The position numbers and the translations under genes were made by a program. DNA of 64,000 nt from Flavobacterium lacustre. Its GTDB lineage: Bacteria; Bacteroidota; Bacteroidia; Flavobacteriales; Flavobacteriaceae. Position 1 is the stretch's first letter. Each line of letters starts with the position of its first letter. The DNA is taken from NCBI RefSeq assembly GCF_027474525.2, contig NZ_CP114882.2, forward strand, positions 2,728,001 through 2,792,000. Direction: 5' to 3'. This document shows, one piece after another, positions 25,291-34,233 of this stretch. The notes below the pieces were generated by a model. The model had not been told where the DNA came from, made no database searches, and worked only from the letters and a program-made list of their open reading frames with translations.

Positions 25291-26289
25291 TTAAATTTTG
25301 AAAAATAATTCCGGAAAAGCTTCTTGAGGTTTTTGTTTCATAATAATTACTTTGATATACGATTTCAAAAAACCCAAACCATAACCATAAAACTGTTTCC
25401 AAACTGCAATTAGAGATAAATATCCTATTTTTAGACTTTTATTTTGATAAGTAGACACCAAAAACAATACCAAAAAATATAGAATATACAATTGAAGTAA
25501 AGTATCCTGATTAAAAAGAAGCAATACTATTGAAAGAAAAAATCCAATTATAAATACCGTAGGAAAGAAAAAAGTCAGTTTATTATATTGTGGATACCAA
25601 CTGTTTAAAATAGGTCTTGCTTTACCAAATTTATTCACTTGAACCGAAAATTTATCCCAATCAATTCTTCTTTTGTGATAAACGAATGCTTTTGTAAAAA
25701 GTTTGGTTTCGAAACCTAAATTCCACAACCGTATTGATAAATCAGGATCTTCTCCGGGATGAATATTTCCAAAACCTTTTGATGCTTCAAAAGCTTTTCT
25801 GGACATTCCCATATTAAAACTTCTAGGTTGGAATTTGTCAATTTTCTCAGAACCACCACGAATTCCTCCTGTTGTCAAAAAAGAAGTCATAGCAAAATTA
25901 ATCGCTTTCTGTATATCCGAAAAACTATCTAATGCCTTATCCGGCCCACCAAAACAATCGACATAATTTTGTTTTAAAGCTTTATCAACTTCGGATAAAT
26001 AGTGATTTGGAATTATACAATCAGAATCAAAAATGATGAAATAATCTCCATTTGCTTTTTTCATTCCATAATTCCTTGAATCTCCCGGACCTGAATTTTC
26101 TTTATAACAATATGACAAATGCAATTTACCCGCATACTTGCGCACCACATCATCACACCGCAACGAAGAACCGTCTTCAACTATTACAACTTCAAAATTT
26201 TTGGTATAATCTTGTTGTGACAAACTTTCTAATAGTTCATCAACTTCATCTGGACGATTGTAAACAGGTATAATTAGAGAAAAAAGCAT
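25291..26289 (-). CDS. Family 2 glycosyltransferase with C-terminal membrane anchor
   Basis: 332 residues. The GT-A domain (about 1-230) starts LFSLIIPVYNRPDEVDELLE. The metal- and nucleotide-binding DxD is in IIFDSDCIIPNHYL, and the acceptor-side acidic motif is HPGEDPDLSIRLW. Two hydrophobic helices at about 245-285 anchor it in the inner membrane. The donor and acceptor sugars are unknown; it probably decorates a lipid-linked glycan or lipid. It is the promoter-proximal gene of a pair with coaE. Confidence 0.88.
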   Translation of the reverse strand: MLFSLIIPVYNRPDEVDELLESLSQQDYTKNFEVVIVEDGSSLRCDDVVRKYAGKLHLSYCYKENSGPGDSRNYGMKKANGDYFIIFDSDCIIPNHYLSEVDKALKQNYVDCFGGPDKALDSFSDIQKAINFAMTSFLTTGGIRGGSEKIDKFQPRSFNMGMSRKAFEASKGFGNIHPGEDPDLSIRLWNLGFETKLFTKAFVYHKRRIDWDKFSVQVNKFGKARPILNSWYPQYNKLTFFFPTVFIIGFFLSIVLLLFNQDTLLQLYILYFLVLFLVSTYQNKSLKIGYLSLIAVWKQFYGYGLGFLKSYIKVIIMKQKPQEAFPELFFKI

Positions 26290-26337
26290 AATTATTAATA
26301 CGTATTATGGTGTGTATTTTGTGATTTTAAATTTTAA

Positions 26338-26371
26338 CAAATATACTCTTTATCCATAAAAAAACCATCAA
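26338..26371 (-). promoter_or_regulatory. Promoter of the glycosyltransferase-coaE operon
   Basis: On the minus strand TTG (26371-26369) and TATATTTG (26345-26338) with a 23-bp spacer. The -33 element is inside the fabV terminator stem, so terminator and promoter interlock. Confidence 0.5.
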
Positions 26372-26388
26372 TTATTCATTGATGGTTT
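26358..26388 (-). terminator. Terminator of fabV
   Basis: A perfect 11-bp stem (26362-26372 with 26378-26388) and 5-nt loop, followed on the minus strand by a T-run. It is 24 bp beyond the fabV stop. Confidence 0.85.
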
Positions 26389-26411
26389 AGTATGATATGA
26401 GGATAAATTAA

Positions 26412-27602
26412 TTAAGCTATACTTGAAATTCTTACTACTTCATTTGTATCTGCTAAATAATCTACTCCTTCGAATCCAAATCCAAAAAGATTAAGAAAAT
26501 CTTGTTTGTATCCAGCTAAATCTCCTAATTGTGGTAAAGTTTCTGTAGTTGCTTCTAACCATAATTTTGCTACCTTAGCCTGTACATCTTCTCTCATCTC
26601 CCAATCGTCAATACGGATTCTTCCATTTTCATCAACTGGAATTTCATTTCCAGAATACAATCTGTCTTGATACAAACGCTGAATTTGCTCAATACATCCT
26701 TCATGAATTCCCTCTTCTTTCATTATTTTATATAACAATGAAATATACAATGGAATTACAGGAATTGCAGAACTTGCTTGTGTTACCAAAGCTTTATTTA
26801 CAGAAACAAAAGCTTTTCCTTTAATGTCTTTCAAACTGTCCGAAATAGAAAATGCAGTAGCTTCAAGATGATCTTTGGCACGACCAATTGTTCCTTTTCT
26901 ATACACCGCCTCCGTTAATGATGGCCCAATATAAGAATAAGCAACAGTCGTAGCTCCTGGAGCTAATAGATTTTCTGATTTTAAAGCATCAATCCACATT
27001 GCCCAATCTTCACCACCCATTACAGCAACAGTATTTGCAATATCTTCTTCATTACATGGCTCTATCGAAATTTCAGAAACAATTCCAGTATGAAAATCAA
27101 CTGTTTTGTTAGTAAAAGTAGATCCAATCGGTTTCAAAACAGAACGGTGCAAAACACCTGTAACCGGATGAATACGAACTGGCGAAGCTAGACTGTAAAT
27201 GATTAAATCTATTTGACCTAAATCAGCTTTGATTAAGTCTAAAGTTTGTTTTTTTATTTCATTAGAAAAAGCATCTCCATTGATACTTTTTGCATACAAT
27301 CCTGCTTTATGAGCTTCTTTTTCAAAAGCTGCAGAATTATACCAACCTGGAGATCCCGGTTTTCCTTCCAAAGGAGGTTTTTCAAAAAACACGCCAATTG
27401 TAGCGGCATCAGATCCAAAAGCACTTGTAATCCTCGAAGCCAGACCAAAACCGGTTGAAGCTCCAATTACCAATACTTTTTTAGCACCATCGATTGGTCC
27501 TTTAGATTGTACATATGCAATTTGATTTTTAACATTTTGTTCGCATCCTTCTGGGTGAGATGTCAAACAAATAAATCCTCTCATTCTAGGTTCTATAATC
27601 AT
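26412..27602 (-). CDS. fabV: Trans-2-enoyl-ACP/CoA reductase FabV
   Basis: 396 residues, the size of FabV. It reduces the trans-2 double bond of enoyl-ACP (or enoyl-CoA) with NADH, closing the fatty acid elongation cycle. Visible are the N-terminal MIIEPRMRGFICLTSHP, the nucleotide loop VLVIGASTGFGLASR and the active-site pair Tyr-x8-Lys in VYRKGTIGRAK (Tyr234, Lys243). FabV enzymes are typically insensitive to triclosan, unlike FabI. It has its own promoter and terminator. Confidence 0.96.
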   Translation of the reverse strand: MIIEPRMRGFICLTSHPEGCEQNVKNQIAYVQSKGPIDGAKKVLVIGASTGFGLASRITSAFGSDAATIGVFFEKPPLEGKPGSPGWYNSAAFEKEAHKAGLYAKSINGDAFSNEIKKQTLDLIKADLGQIDLIIYSLASPVRIHPVTGVLHRSVLKPIGSTFTNKTVDFHTGIVSEISIEPCNEEDIANTVAVMGGEDWAMWIDALKSENLLAPGATTVAYSYIGPSLTEAVYRKGTIGRAKDHLEATAFSISDSLKDIKGKAFVSVNKALVTQASSAIPVIPLYISLLYKIMKEEGIHEGCIEQIQRLYQDRLYSGNEIPVDENGRIRIDDWEMREDVQAKVAKLWLEATTETLPQLGDLAGYKQDFLNLFGFGFEGVDYLADTNEVVRISSIA

Positions 27603-27696
27603 ATCAGGCTATTCGTTAATTTATTTTGTTAATCGGAGCTCTTTAAATCCGAAAATATTTTTTAATTTTTAACTAAATTTTATTGAATTTGAATGG

Positions 27697-27726
27697 CAAA
27701 TATAGCTCATTTTTTTAGTTCAGCAA
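27697..27726 (-). promoter_or_regulatory. Promoter of fabV
   Basis: On the minus strand TTG (27726-27724) and TATATTTG (27704-27697), 19-bp spacer. The -33 element lies inside the last codons of recN, so fabV can be expressed independently of recN. The transcript leader is about 90 nt. Confidence 0.7.
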
Positions 27727-29367
27727 GGCTTTAGCATGATTTAAGGCTGAATCCGAAACAACAGTTCCAGATAACATTTGTGCTATTTCCACAACCCTTT
27801 CATCAGTATTCAACAACTTTAATTCGGATTGAGTATCATCGCCAACCGTAGACTTATAGACCTTGAAATGTGCGGTTCCTTTAGCTGCGATTTGTGGTAA
27901 ATGTGTGATAGCAAAAATCTGCATTGAAGTACTCATTTCTTTCATGATTTCACCCATTCGAATAGCAATTTCTCCAGAAACTCCCGTATCAATTTCATCA
28001 AAAATTAAAGTTGGTAATTTTGAATATTGCGCTAAAATTGCCTTAACAGCCAGCATAATCCTTGACATTTCTCCGCCCGAAGCCACTTTTTTCAACAATC
28101 CAAAATCAGTTCCTTTGTTCGCCGAAAACAAAAATTGAATTTCATCTTTTCCATTTGCATAATAGTTTGGAGTAGCATTAATATCAATGTTAAAGCGCAC
28201 ATTAGGCATTCCTAATGTTTCTAAAATCGCAATTAATTTTTGAGATAAAACAGGAATTGATCCTACTCTATTTTCATGAATTACGGTAGATAAAGCATCT
28301 AATGCAATGGTTTTTTCTTGAATAGTATGCGATAGTTCTGAAATTTCCTCTTCTAAATTTCCAATCTCTAAAATAGAATTTTCTAATTTAGTTTGGATTT
28401 CCAATAACTCATCTACTGTAGTAACCTGATGCTTCTTTTGCAAATTAAAAATCAACTGTAACTTCTGACTGATTAATTCTAATTGTTCCGGATCATTTAT
28501 TAATTTCTCTGAACATCGGTTTAGTTCATCTGAAATATCATCAAATTCTATCGTAATACTTGTTATTCTTTTTAATAAGGAATGATAATCCGGTGAAAAA
28601 GAAGCAATTTTTTGTAAAGAAACTTTAATTTCTTTCAAATGATCCAAAACCCCAATTTGTTCTTCATTGGCAATAGCCAAGGATTTATCAATTGATTCTT
28701 TTATTATTTCGACATTATTGAGTTTCTCAAAATCTGCTTCAAGCACTTCTTGTTCTCCTGATTTCAGTTGTGCCGATACCAATTCTTCTAATAAAAAGGT
28801 ATTGTATTCTTGTTCTTTTATCGAATCGCCTTGTCTTTTGAGCAATATATTTAAATGCGATTTATCCGCTTTATAACTTTTTAAAAGAGTTTGATACTGC
28901 AAAATATCGTGTTGATTATTCGCAATAGCGTCAATAATTTTAAATTGAACATTTTCATCCGAAAGTTCCTGAGTTTGTTGTTGCGAATGAATGTCAATCA
29001 AATACAAACTTAATTCCTGCAATTCCTGAAGGTTTACAGGACTGTCATTTATAAATGCTCTTGATTTTCCCGAAGGCAAGATTTCACGTCGAATAATTGT
29101 ATCCTCTTCATAATCTAAATCATTTGCCTCAAAAAATGGAAGTAAGTTATATTTTGAAATCTCAAAGTGCGCTTCAATAATACACTTTTCTTCTTTGTTT
29201 TTCAATGAAGTTAAATCGGCTCTTTTTCCTAAAACGAGTCCTAAAGCTCCTAATATTATCGATTTACCGGCACCTGTTTCTCCTGTAATAATTGAAAAAC
29301 CTTTAGAAAAATCAATAGATAATTTTTCTATTAAGGCATAGTTTTTTATCGATAGTGATGTAATCAT
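27715..29367 (-). CDS. recN: DNA repair protein RecN
   Basis: 550 residues, SMC-like ATPase for double-strand break repair. The Walker A motif FSIITGETGAGKSIILGALG is at about 23-42. The middle 160-370 is a coiled-coil arm. The ABC signature and Walker B are VASGGEMSRIMLAVKAIL and PTLIFDEIDTGVSGEIA near residues 430-480. It is in a leftward run with porD, coaBC, rpoZ and bamD, 53 bp after the porD stop. Confidence 0.96.
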   Translation of the reverse strand: MITSLSIKNYALIEKLSIDFSKGFSIITGETGAGKSIILGALGLVLGKRADLTSLKNKEEKCIIEAHFEISKYNLLPFFEANDLDYEEDTIIRREILPSGKSRAFINDSPVNLQELQELSLYLIDIHSQQQTQELSDENVQFKIIDAIANNQHDILQYQTLLKSYKADKSHLNILLKRQGDSIKEQEYNTFLLEELVSAQLKSGEQEVLEADFEKLNNVEIIKESIDKSLAIANEEQIGVLDHLKEIKVSLQKIASFSPDYHSLLKRITSITIEFDDISDELNRCSEKLINDPEQLELISQKLQLIFNLQKKHQVTTVDELLEIQTKLENSILEIGNLEEEISELSHTIQEKTIALDALSTVIHENRVGSIPVLSQKLIAILETLGMPNVRFNIDINATPNYYANGKDEIQFLFSANKGTDFGLLKKVASGGEMSRIMLAVKAILAQYSKLPTLIFDEIDTGVSGEIAIRMGEIMKEMSTSMQIFAITHLPQIAAKGTAHFKVYKSTVGDDTQSELKLLNTDERVVEIAQMLSGTVVSDSALNHAKALLN

Positions 29368-29420
29368 TTATATATATTTTGTAATGAAAAACTAGGTTTT
29401 GTACTGATAAAAGAAAACAA

Positions 29421-30305
29421 CTAATACTTAATTGATGCCCATTTACTGGAATTCAAAGGGGAAATTTTATTCAAATTCTCAACTAAGTCTGTTATAGAAA
29501 TACTTGGGCCACCAGAAAAAACAGAAACAATTTCGTCGTATTTAGCATCAAAAAATACACGGGTCAAAAATGCATTTGGTCGTAATACGTTTACTTTATT
29601 AAGATTAAGTACCGCTGTTTTTATCTTTTCTTTAGCTGATTTTAAATCTTGGTGCATTATATCCAATCCAGCATGATAATTTAAAGAAGTCTGTCTAATC
29701 TCTACAAAAGTTGGAGATAGCATATCATTTATTAAAAAATACCTGTTTTGATTTCCATCCGATTGACTCCAACCTTTATAACCGCCTTGTTGTGCTACAT
29801 TAGCAATATTTTGGGCAGAATCAAAATAAGGATTACCCGCTAGTGGCAAAAAAGTATCAGCATCCATACCTAAAATCATATAACTGTAAAAAGATACTAC
29901 AGAAACCAAATTAGATTCGAAAACCGAAGGATTATAAAGTAAATTTTCAAACTCTGTGTAGGTAAAACTAAAGTCTTTATCATTAAAATTTAAAACCGGT
30001 GAAGAATAAGACGAATTAAAAATTAGCCTTGAAGACTGCACTTGGATAGTTCCTGTAAATTGGTCTGAATTATTTGATGACAACGTAATGTACATCGAAC
30101 AGTTTATTTTTTCGTTTTGCTTCAGGGCTTGCCCCGTCCAATCTGTTTTATTTACAAACTCAGTTAATGAAGATTGCAAGGTTTTAAAAACTTGTTGATT
30201 AGCATTAGAAAGCCTTTGTGCATTAACGGTAACCGTACAATTCAACTGTTGTGCTTGTGATAGTGAACAAACAAAAAAGAAGAAAAAAGCAATTATTTTA
30301 TTCAT
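29421..30305 (-). CDS. porD: DUF4835 family protein (PorD-like)
   Basis: 294 residues with a clear Sec signal peptide (about 1-19, ending SLSQAQ). The mature part opens with LNCTVTVNAQRLSNANQQVF, typical of DUF4835, a Bacteroidota family found next to coaBC and recN and named PorD in some annotations because of a reported link to type IX secretion. It is expected in the periplasm. The biochemical role is not established. Its start overlaps the end of coaBC by 8 bp, so the two are coupled. Confidence 0.85.
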   Translation of the reverse strand: MNKIIAFFFFFVCSLSQAQQLNCTVTVNAQRLSNANQQVFKTLQSSLTEFVNKTDWTGQALKQNEKINCSMYITLSSNNSDQFTGTIQVQSSRLIFNSSYSSPVLNFNDKDFSFTYTEFENLLYNPSVFESNLVSVVSFYSYMILGMDADTFLPLAGNPYFDSAQNIANVAQQGGYKGWSQSDGNQNRYFLINDMLSPTFVEIRQTSLNYHAGLDIMHQDLKSAKEKIKTAVLNLNKVNVLRPNAFLTRVFFDAKYDEIVSVFSGGPSISITDLVENLNKISPLNSSKWASIKY

Positions 30306-31512
30306 AAAAAAAGGCTATTACTTTGTTTAGTATATCATCCGCAACTGCTTCTTTCGATTTTAATTCCATAGGTTCAATATGGAAAGATTTATCGATAAAA
30401 GTAATTTTATTTGTGTCTTTTCCAAAACCTGCCCCTTTATCCTGCAAAGAATTTAAGACTATCAAATCTAAGTTTTTTTTCTGAATTTTTAACTTCGCAT
30501 TTTCAATTTCATTTTCGGTTTCCAAAGCAAATCCAATCAAAAACTGATTTTTTTTATTTGCTCCAAAAGAAGCCAGTATATCTTTTGTTCTTTCGAGTTC
30601 AATTGTAAACTCGTCAGCCGCTTTTTTTATTTTTTGGGTGGCAACATTCTTTGGCTTATAATCAGCAACTGCAGCTGCTGCAATCGCAACATCTACATCT
30701 GCGTAATGCTCATGACAGGCATCGTACATTTCCTGAGCCGAAACAACGGGAATAACTTCTATCAAAGAATTATGAACTTTGCAATTTGTAGGACCGGAAA
30801 CTAGTATTACCGAAGCTCCTAAATTTGCTGCGCTCAATGCAATATCAAATCCCATTTTTCCCGAAGAATGATTCCCTATAAAACGCACAGGATCTATTGC
30901 TTCGTATGTAGGCCCCGCAGTTATCAGTATTTTTTTTCCTTTAAGTGGTAGTTTGCTTTCTAAATCGGCTTCCAAAAAGGCAATTATATTTTCCGGTTCC
31001 GCCATTCTTCCCTCTCCTGATAAACCACTGGCTAACTCGCCGTTTTCAGCAGGAATCAATGTATTCCCAAATTGAGTTAAAGCACTAAAATTAGCAATTG
31101 TAGTAGGATGTTTGTACATATCCAAGTCCATTGCCGGGGCAAAATAAACAGGACATTTTGCAGATAAATACACTGCCATCAGAAGATTATCACAAGTGCC
31201 GTTAGCCATTTTTGATAATGTATTGGCAGTTGCAGGAGCAATAAGCATCAAATCAGCCCAAAGTGCTAATTCGACATGATTATTCCAAGTTCCGTTGTTT
31301 TCTTCTTCTTGATTGTAAAAAGTGGAATGTACAGGATTTTTTGATAACGTAGATAACGTTAGAGGAGTTATAAAATCCTTAGAAGCAGGTGTCATGATCA
31401 CTTGGACATGTGCACCTGCTTTTATGAAAAGGCGTACCAATGAAGCTGTTTTATAGGCAGCAATTCCACCAGAAATACCTAGTAAAATTTTCTTACCGTT
31501 TAAAACTGACAT
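30298..31512 (-). CDS. coaBC: Bifunctional phosphopantothenoylcysteine decarboxylase/synthase
   Basis: 404 residues. The CoaC half (about 1-180) is a flavoprotein with GISGGIAAYKTASLVR, the catalytic His in NHVELALWADLMLIAPATAN and the substrate-clamp Cys in NGTCDNLL. The CoaB half (about 190-400) begins KKILITAGPTYEAIDPVRF and contains NHSSGKMG. It makes 4'-phosphopantetheine from phosphopantothenate, cysteine and CTP (or ATP). It is 9 bp after rpoZ in the bamD-rpoZ-coaBC-porD-recN run. Confidence 0.96.
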   Translation of the reverse strand: MSVLNGKKILLGISGGIAAYKTASLVRLFIKAGAHVQVIMTPASKDFITPLTLSTLSKNPVHSTFYNQEEENNGTWNNHVELALWADLMLIAPATANTLSKMANGTCDNLLMAVYLSAKCPVYFAPAMDLDMYKHPTTIANFSALTQFGNTLIPAENGELASGLSGEGRMAEPENIIAFLEADLESKLPLKGKKILITAGPTYEAIDPVRFIGNHSSGKMGFDIALSAANLGASVILVSGPTNCKVHNSLIEVIPVVSAQEMYDACHEHYADVDVAIAAAAVADYKPKNVATQKIKKAADEFTIELERTKDILASFGANKKNQFLIGFALETENEIENAKLKIQKKNLDLIVLNSLQDKGAGFGKDTNKITFIDKSFHIEPMELKSKEAVADDILNKVIAFFYE

Positions 31513-31521
31513 TGTTGTAGC

Positions 31522-31839
31522 TTATTTATTTGAATCTCTGTGGTAAATTTTACCGTCTAACCATTCTTGAACGGCTAAAGCATGTGGCTTAGGCAATTTT
31601 TCGTAAAACTTTGAAACCTCAATTTGCTCTTTGTTTTCAAAAACTTCTTCAAGACTGTCATTATATGTAGCAAATTCTTCCAATTTCTCAGTCAATTCTT
31701 TTTTGATTTCAGAATTGATTTGGTTTGCTCTTTTAGCCATAATGGTTATCGCTTCATACACATTACCAGTAGGTTCTTCAATAACAGTTTTGTTGTATGT
31801 TATTGTATTTACTGGAGCATTCGTCTTTTTTAAATCCAT
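31522..31839 (-). CDS. rpoZ: RNA polymerase omega subunit
   Basis: 105 residues. Divergent Bacteroidota omega: the core helix is NVYEAITIMAKRANQINSEI, which matches the conserved omega segment (x-E-A-x-x-x-x-A-x-R-A-x-Q-I). The C-terminal region ends in AVQEWLDGKIYHRD, usual for this phylum. Position between bamD and coaBC is the conserved flavobacterial order and is strong support. It is 8 bp downstream of bamD. Confidence 0.92.
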   Translation of the reverse strand: MDLKKTNAPVNTITYNKTVIEEPTGNVYEAITIMAKRANQINSEIKKELTEKLEEFATYNDSLEEVFENKEQIEVSKFYEKLPKPHALAVQEWLDGKIYHRDSNK

Positions 31840-31847
31840 GACTTTTT

Positions 31848-32642
31848 TTATTTAGTAAATTTTTGTAAATCTTTTTCTATTCGGGCAAACATGTCACCCG
31901 CTTTTTCTTTGTATTGAGTTTCAGCATTAAATTTTATCAAGTTAGAATACGCTGTTTTAGCTACATTCAATCGATCTTCCATTTTTGCAGGAACGCTGTT
32001 GATTGCTAATTGATACGCTGAATCTAATTTGTAAAACAAAGCATCTTCTTTAAAAGGTGTTCCAGGATAATCTGCTATAAAATTATCAAAAGCAACTAAG
32101 GCTGATTTATAATCGGAAATCGTATTATATCCTTTTGCATTTTCATAAACCTTTTTCTCTATTTTTTCATTTAATACTTTTACAATTGCATTGGCTTCTG
32201 CTAAATATTCTGAATTTGGATAATTATCAATAAATGACTGTAATTTATCAATTGCTTTTATCGTATCAACTTGATCTAAACTGTAAACTGGAGACAACAT
32301 CGAGTAGCTTTTGGCCCCTAAAAAGGAAGCTTCTTGTAACTTTTCGCTTTTTGGATAACTTGAAACAAAGCTTTCGAATTGGTAACCGGCTAAATAATAT
32401 TGTTTGGTCTTAAAATAGGATTGTGAAAACATGTAGAACAATTTTTCCGCCTGAGGTTTCCCTCTGTAAGCAGGCGCAATTTGTTCAAAAATACGAATGG
32501 CTTTTGAATACTTTCCAGCATCATATAATTTACTGGCCATATCGAATTTAACAGCAACATCTTCGGATTTTAATGCTTTTTGGTATTCGTTACAAGAACC
32601 CAAAAAAAGAACAACAAGCAATAAAGATACTATTTTTTTCAT
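31848..32642 (-). CDS. bamD: Outer membrane assembly lipoprotein BamD
   Basis: 264 residues from ATG 32642, where a lipoprotein signal with lipobox LGSC (Cys about 17) begins. A frame-compatible ATG at 32669 would add nine hydrophilic residues before the signal. The mature protein is made of tetratricopeptide-like repeats (LYDAGKYSKAIRIFEQIAP, and YYLAGYQFESFVSSYPKSEK), as in BamD/YfiO, part of the BAM complex that inserts beta-barrels. It has a full promoter 70-100 bp upstream and leads the rpoZ-coaBC-porD-recN run. Confidence 0.93.
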   Translation of the reverse strand: MKKIVSLLLVVLFLGSCNEYQKALKSEDVAVKFDMASKLYDAGKYSKAIRIFEQIAPAYRGKPQAEKLFYMFSQSYFKTKQYYLAGYQFESFVSSYPKSEKLQEASFLGAKSYSMLSPVYSLDQVDTIKAIDKLQSFIDNYPNSEYLAEANAIVKVLNEKIEKKVYENAKGYNTISDYKSALVAFDNFIADYPGTPFKEDALFYKLDSAYQLAINSVPAKMEDRLNVAKTAYSNLIKFNAETQYKEKAGDMFARIEKDLQKFTK

Positions 32643-32710
32643 TTTTTTACTTTTATTATGATTTTTCAATCGAATTCAACCTATAAAAAATCATACCGAA
32701 GTTTCGGTGG

Positions 32711-32740
32711 CAAATTTAGGTATTAATTTAGCTACTACAA
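32711..32740 (-). promoter_or_regulatory. Promoter of the bamD-rpoZ-coaBC run
   Basis: On the minus strand TTG (32740-32738) and TAAATTTG (32718-32711), 19-bp spacer. The leader is about 65 nt. Confidence 0.7.
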
Positions 32741-32779
32741 AATATTTTTTTGCTTAAAAAAAAGCGGTATTTATTGGGC

Positions 32780-33661
32780 TTATTTATCGATATTCTTGAT
32801 AAACTGGTTGATTCGATTCGCTAATGATTCGTCAACTGTAACCAATGGTAAACGAACGGTATTCTCCGCTATTCCCAATGACAGAAACACTTGTTTGATT
32901 CCTGCAGGATTTCCTTGCTCAAAAATCATGTCGATACATTCATCTAAAAGGTACTGCGATTTGAATGCTTCATCTACTTTTCGGTTAAGTCCTAATCGAA
33001 TCATTTCTGAAAACTCTTTTGGGAAACCTTGTCCAATTACGGATATAACGCCAGATCCTCCTGCTAAAACCATAGGTAAAGCAATCATATCATCTCCGGA
33101 AATAACCATAAAATCGTTAGGTTTATTCTTCAACAATTGCATCGCTTGAACTAAATCTCCTGCTGCTTCTTTGATAGCAACTACATTTTTAAAATCATTC
33201 GCTAATCTCAGAACGGTTGCCGGTAACATATTACTCCCGGTTCTTCCAGGTACATTGTACAAAATTACAGGTATTGGAGAAGCTTCGGCAACTGCTTTAA
33301 AATGCTGATATATTCCTTCTTGAGTTGGTTTATTATAATATGGAGAAACAGAAAGTATCGCTGTAAATGCTGAAAAGTCTCTCGTTTTTAATTCTTCAAC
33401 AACTTTTAAAGTATTATTCCCTCCTACTCCAAGGACTAAAGGCAATCTGCCATTATTAGCCTCAATTACGGAATCAATAACTAATTCTTTTTCTTCTTGT
33501 GATAAAGTTGCATTTTCGGCTGTGGTGCCCAATACCACAAGATATTCAATTCCGCCGTCAATAGAAAAATTTACAATTCTTTTTAATGCTTCTGTATCAA
33601 TTGAAAAATCTTGTTTGAAAGGAGTTACTAGAGCAACACCAGTTCCTATTAATGATTGCAT
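32780..33661 (-). CDS. dapA: 4-hydroxy-tetrahydrodipicolinate synthase
   Basis: 293 residues, TIM-barrel class I aldolase. It condenses pyruvate with aspartate semialdehyde on the lysine and diaminopimelate pathway. N-terminal [26 protein letters not shown], the Tyr of the catalytic triad in [13 protein letters not shown], and the Schiff-base lysine in [11 protein letters not shown] (about 160) are present. It begins 6 bp after the DUF6913-like gene and probably shares its transcript. Confidence 0.96.
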   Translation of the reverse strand: MQSLIGTGVALVTPFKQDFSIDTEALKRIVNFSIDGGIEYLVVLGTTAENATLSQEEKELVIDSVIEANNGRLPLVLGVGGNNTLKVVEELKTRDFSAFTAILSVSPYYNKPTQEGIYQHFKAVAEASPIPVILYNVPGRTGSNMLPATVLRLANDFKNVVAIKEAAGDLVQAMQLLKNKPNDFMVISGDDMIALPMVLAGGSGVISVIGQGFPKEFSEMIRLGLNRKVDEAFKSQYLLDECIDMIFEQGNPAGIKQVFLSLGIAENTVRLPLVTVDESLANRINQFIKNIDK

Positions 33662-33667
33662 ATTAGA

Positions 33668-34186
33668 TTATATTTTGTTTAATATTTTTAAATATCTGAA
33701 TAATTCATGCACAAAAACTTTGTAATTTTCGGCATTGGTATTAATCATCAAATGATTCAGTCGCTTGTCTATTGAGGAAAATCCAACTTTGAATTGGGCT
33801 TTTGAATTATGGGTGATAAACAACAAAGTTGCTTTTTCGACATCATAATAACTAATCAACAAATCGAACTTTTCCTTAATAAAATCATTTATTACAGGAT
33901 CCGAAACAGTTCCGTTCCAATTAAGGTGTTTTGCACCAAAAGTAGGTTGAATGTACTGCTCATTCTTTTTAATTTTATCCCTGTAAACTATAATTTTGAT
34001 GTTTTTCTCTTCAATTCCATTGGTAACTAATTCTTTTACCAAGTCTTCTTTATCCGAAAAATAACTCTCATCTACAAGTAAACCAACTGTTTGTATACCA
34101 TCAGAAGCAGCATTTGTTTTTACATTATGCAACCTGTTTTTTAATGTTTTTTTTACAATAAAATCCTTTATATAATTTAAAAACAT
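33668..34186 (-). CDS. Conserved flavobacterial protein, DUF6913-like
   Basis: 172 residues, no signal peptide or membrane helix. It has a basic start (NYIKDFIVKKTLKNRLHNVK) and a Rossmann-like alternation of strands and helices (TVGLLVDESYFSDKEDLVKEL, then FDLLISYYDVEKATLLFITH, then the end FVHELFRYLKILNKI). It occurs immediately upstream of dapA in flavobacteria, as I recall. The family designation is from memory and the function is unknown. Codon use does not differ from its neighbours. Confidence 0.7.
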   Translation of the reverse strand: MFLNYIKDFIVKKTLKNRLHNVKTNAASDGIQTVGLLVDESYFSDKEDLVKELVTNGIEEKNIKIIVYRDKIKKNEQYIQPTFGAKHLNWNGTVSDPVINDFIKEKFDLLISYYDVEKATLLFITHNSKAQFKVGFSSIDKRLNHLMINTNAENYKVFVHELFRYLKILNKI

Positions 34187-34204
34187 ACTACTTTTACTTG
34201 TTTA

Positions 34205-34212
34205 CAAAATTA
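34205..34212 (-). promoter_or_regulatory. -7 element for the DUF6913-dapA pair
   Basis: TAATTTTG on the minus strand, 18 bp upstream of the ATG at 34186. No -33 element was recognised. Confidence 0.35.
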
Positions 34213-34233
34213 ATTAATTAAGTCACATTTAAA

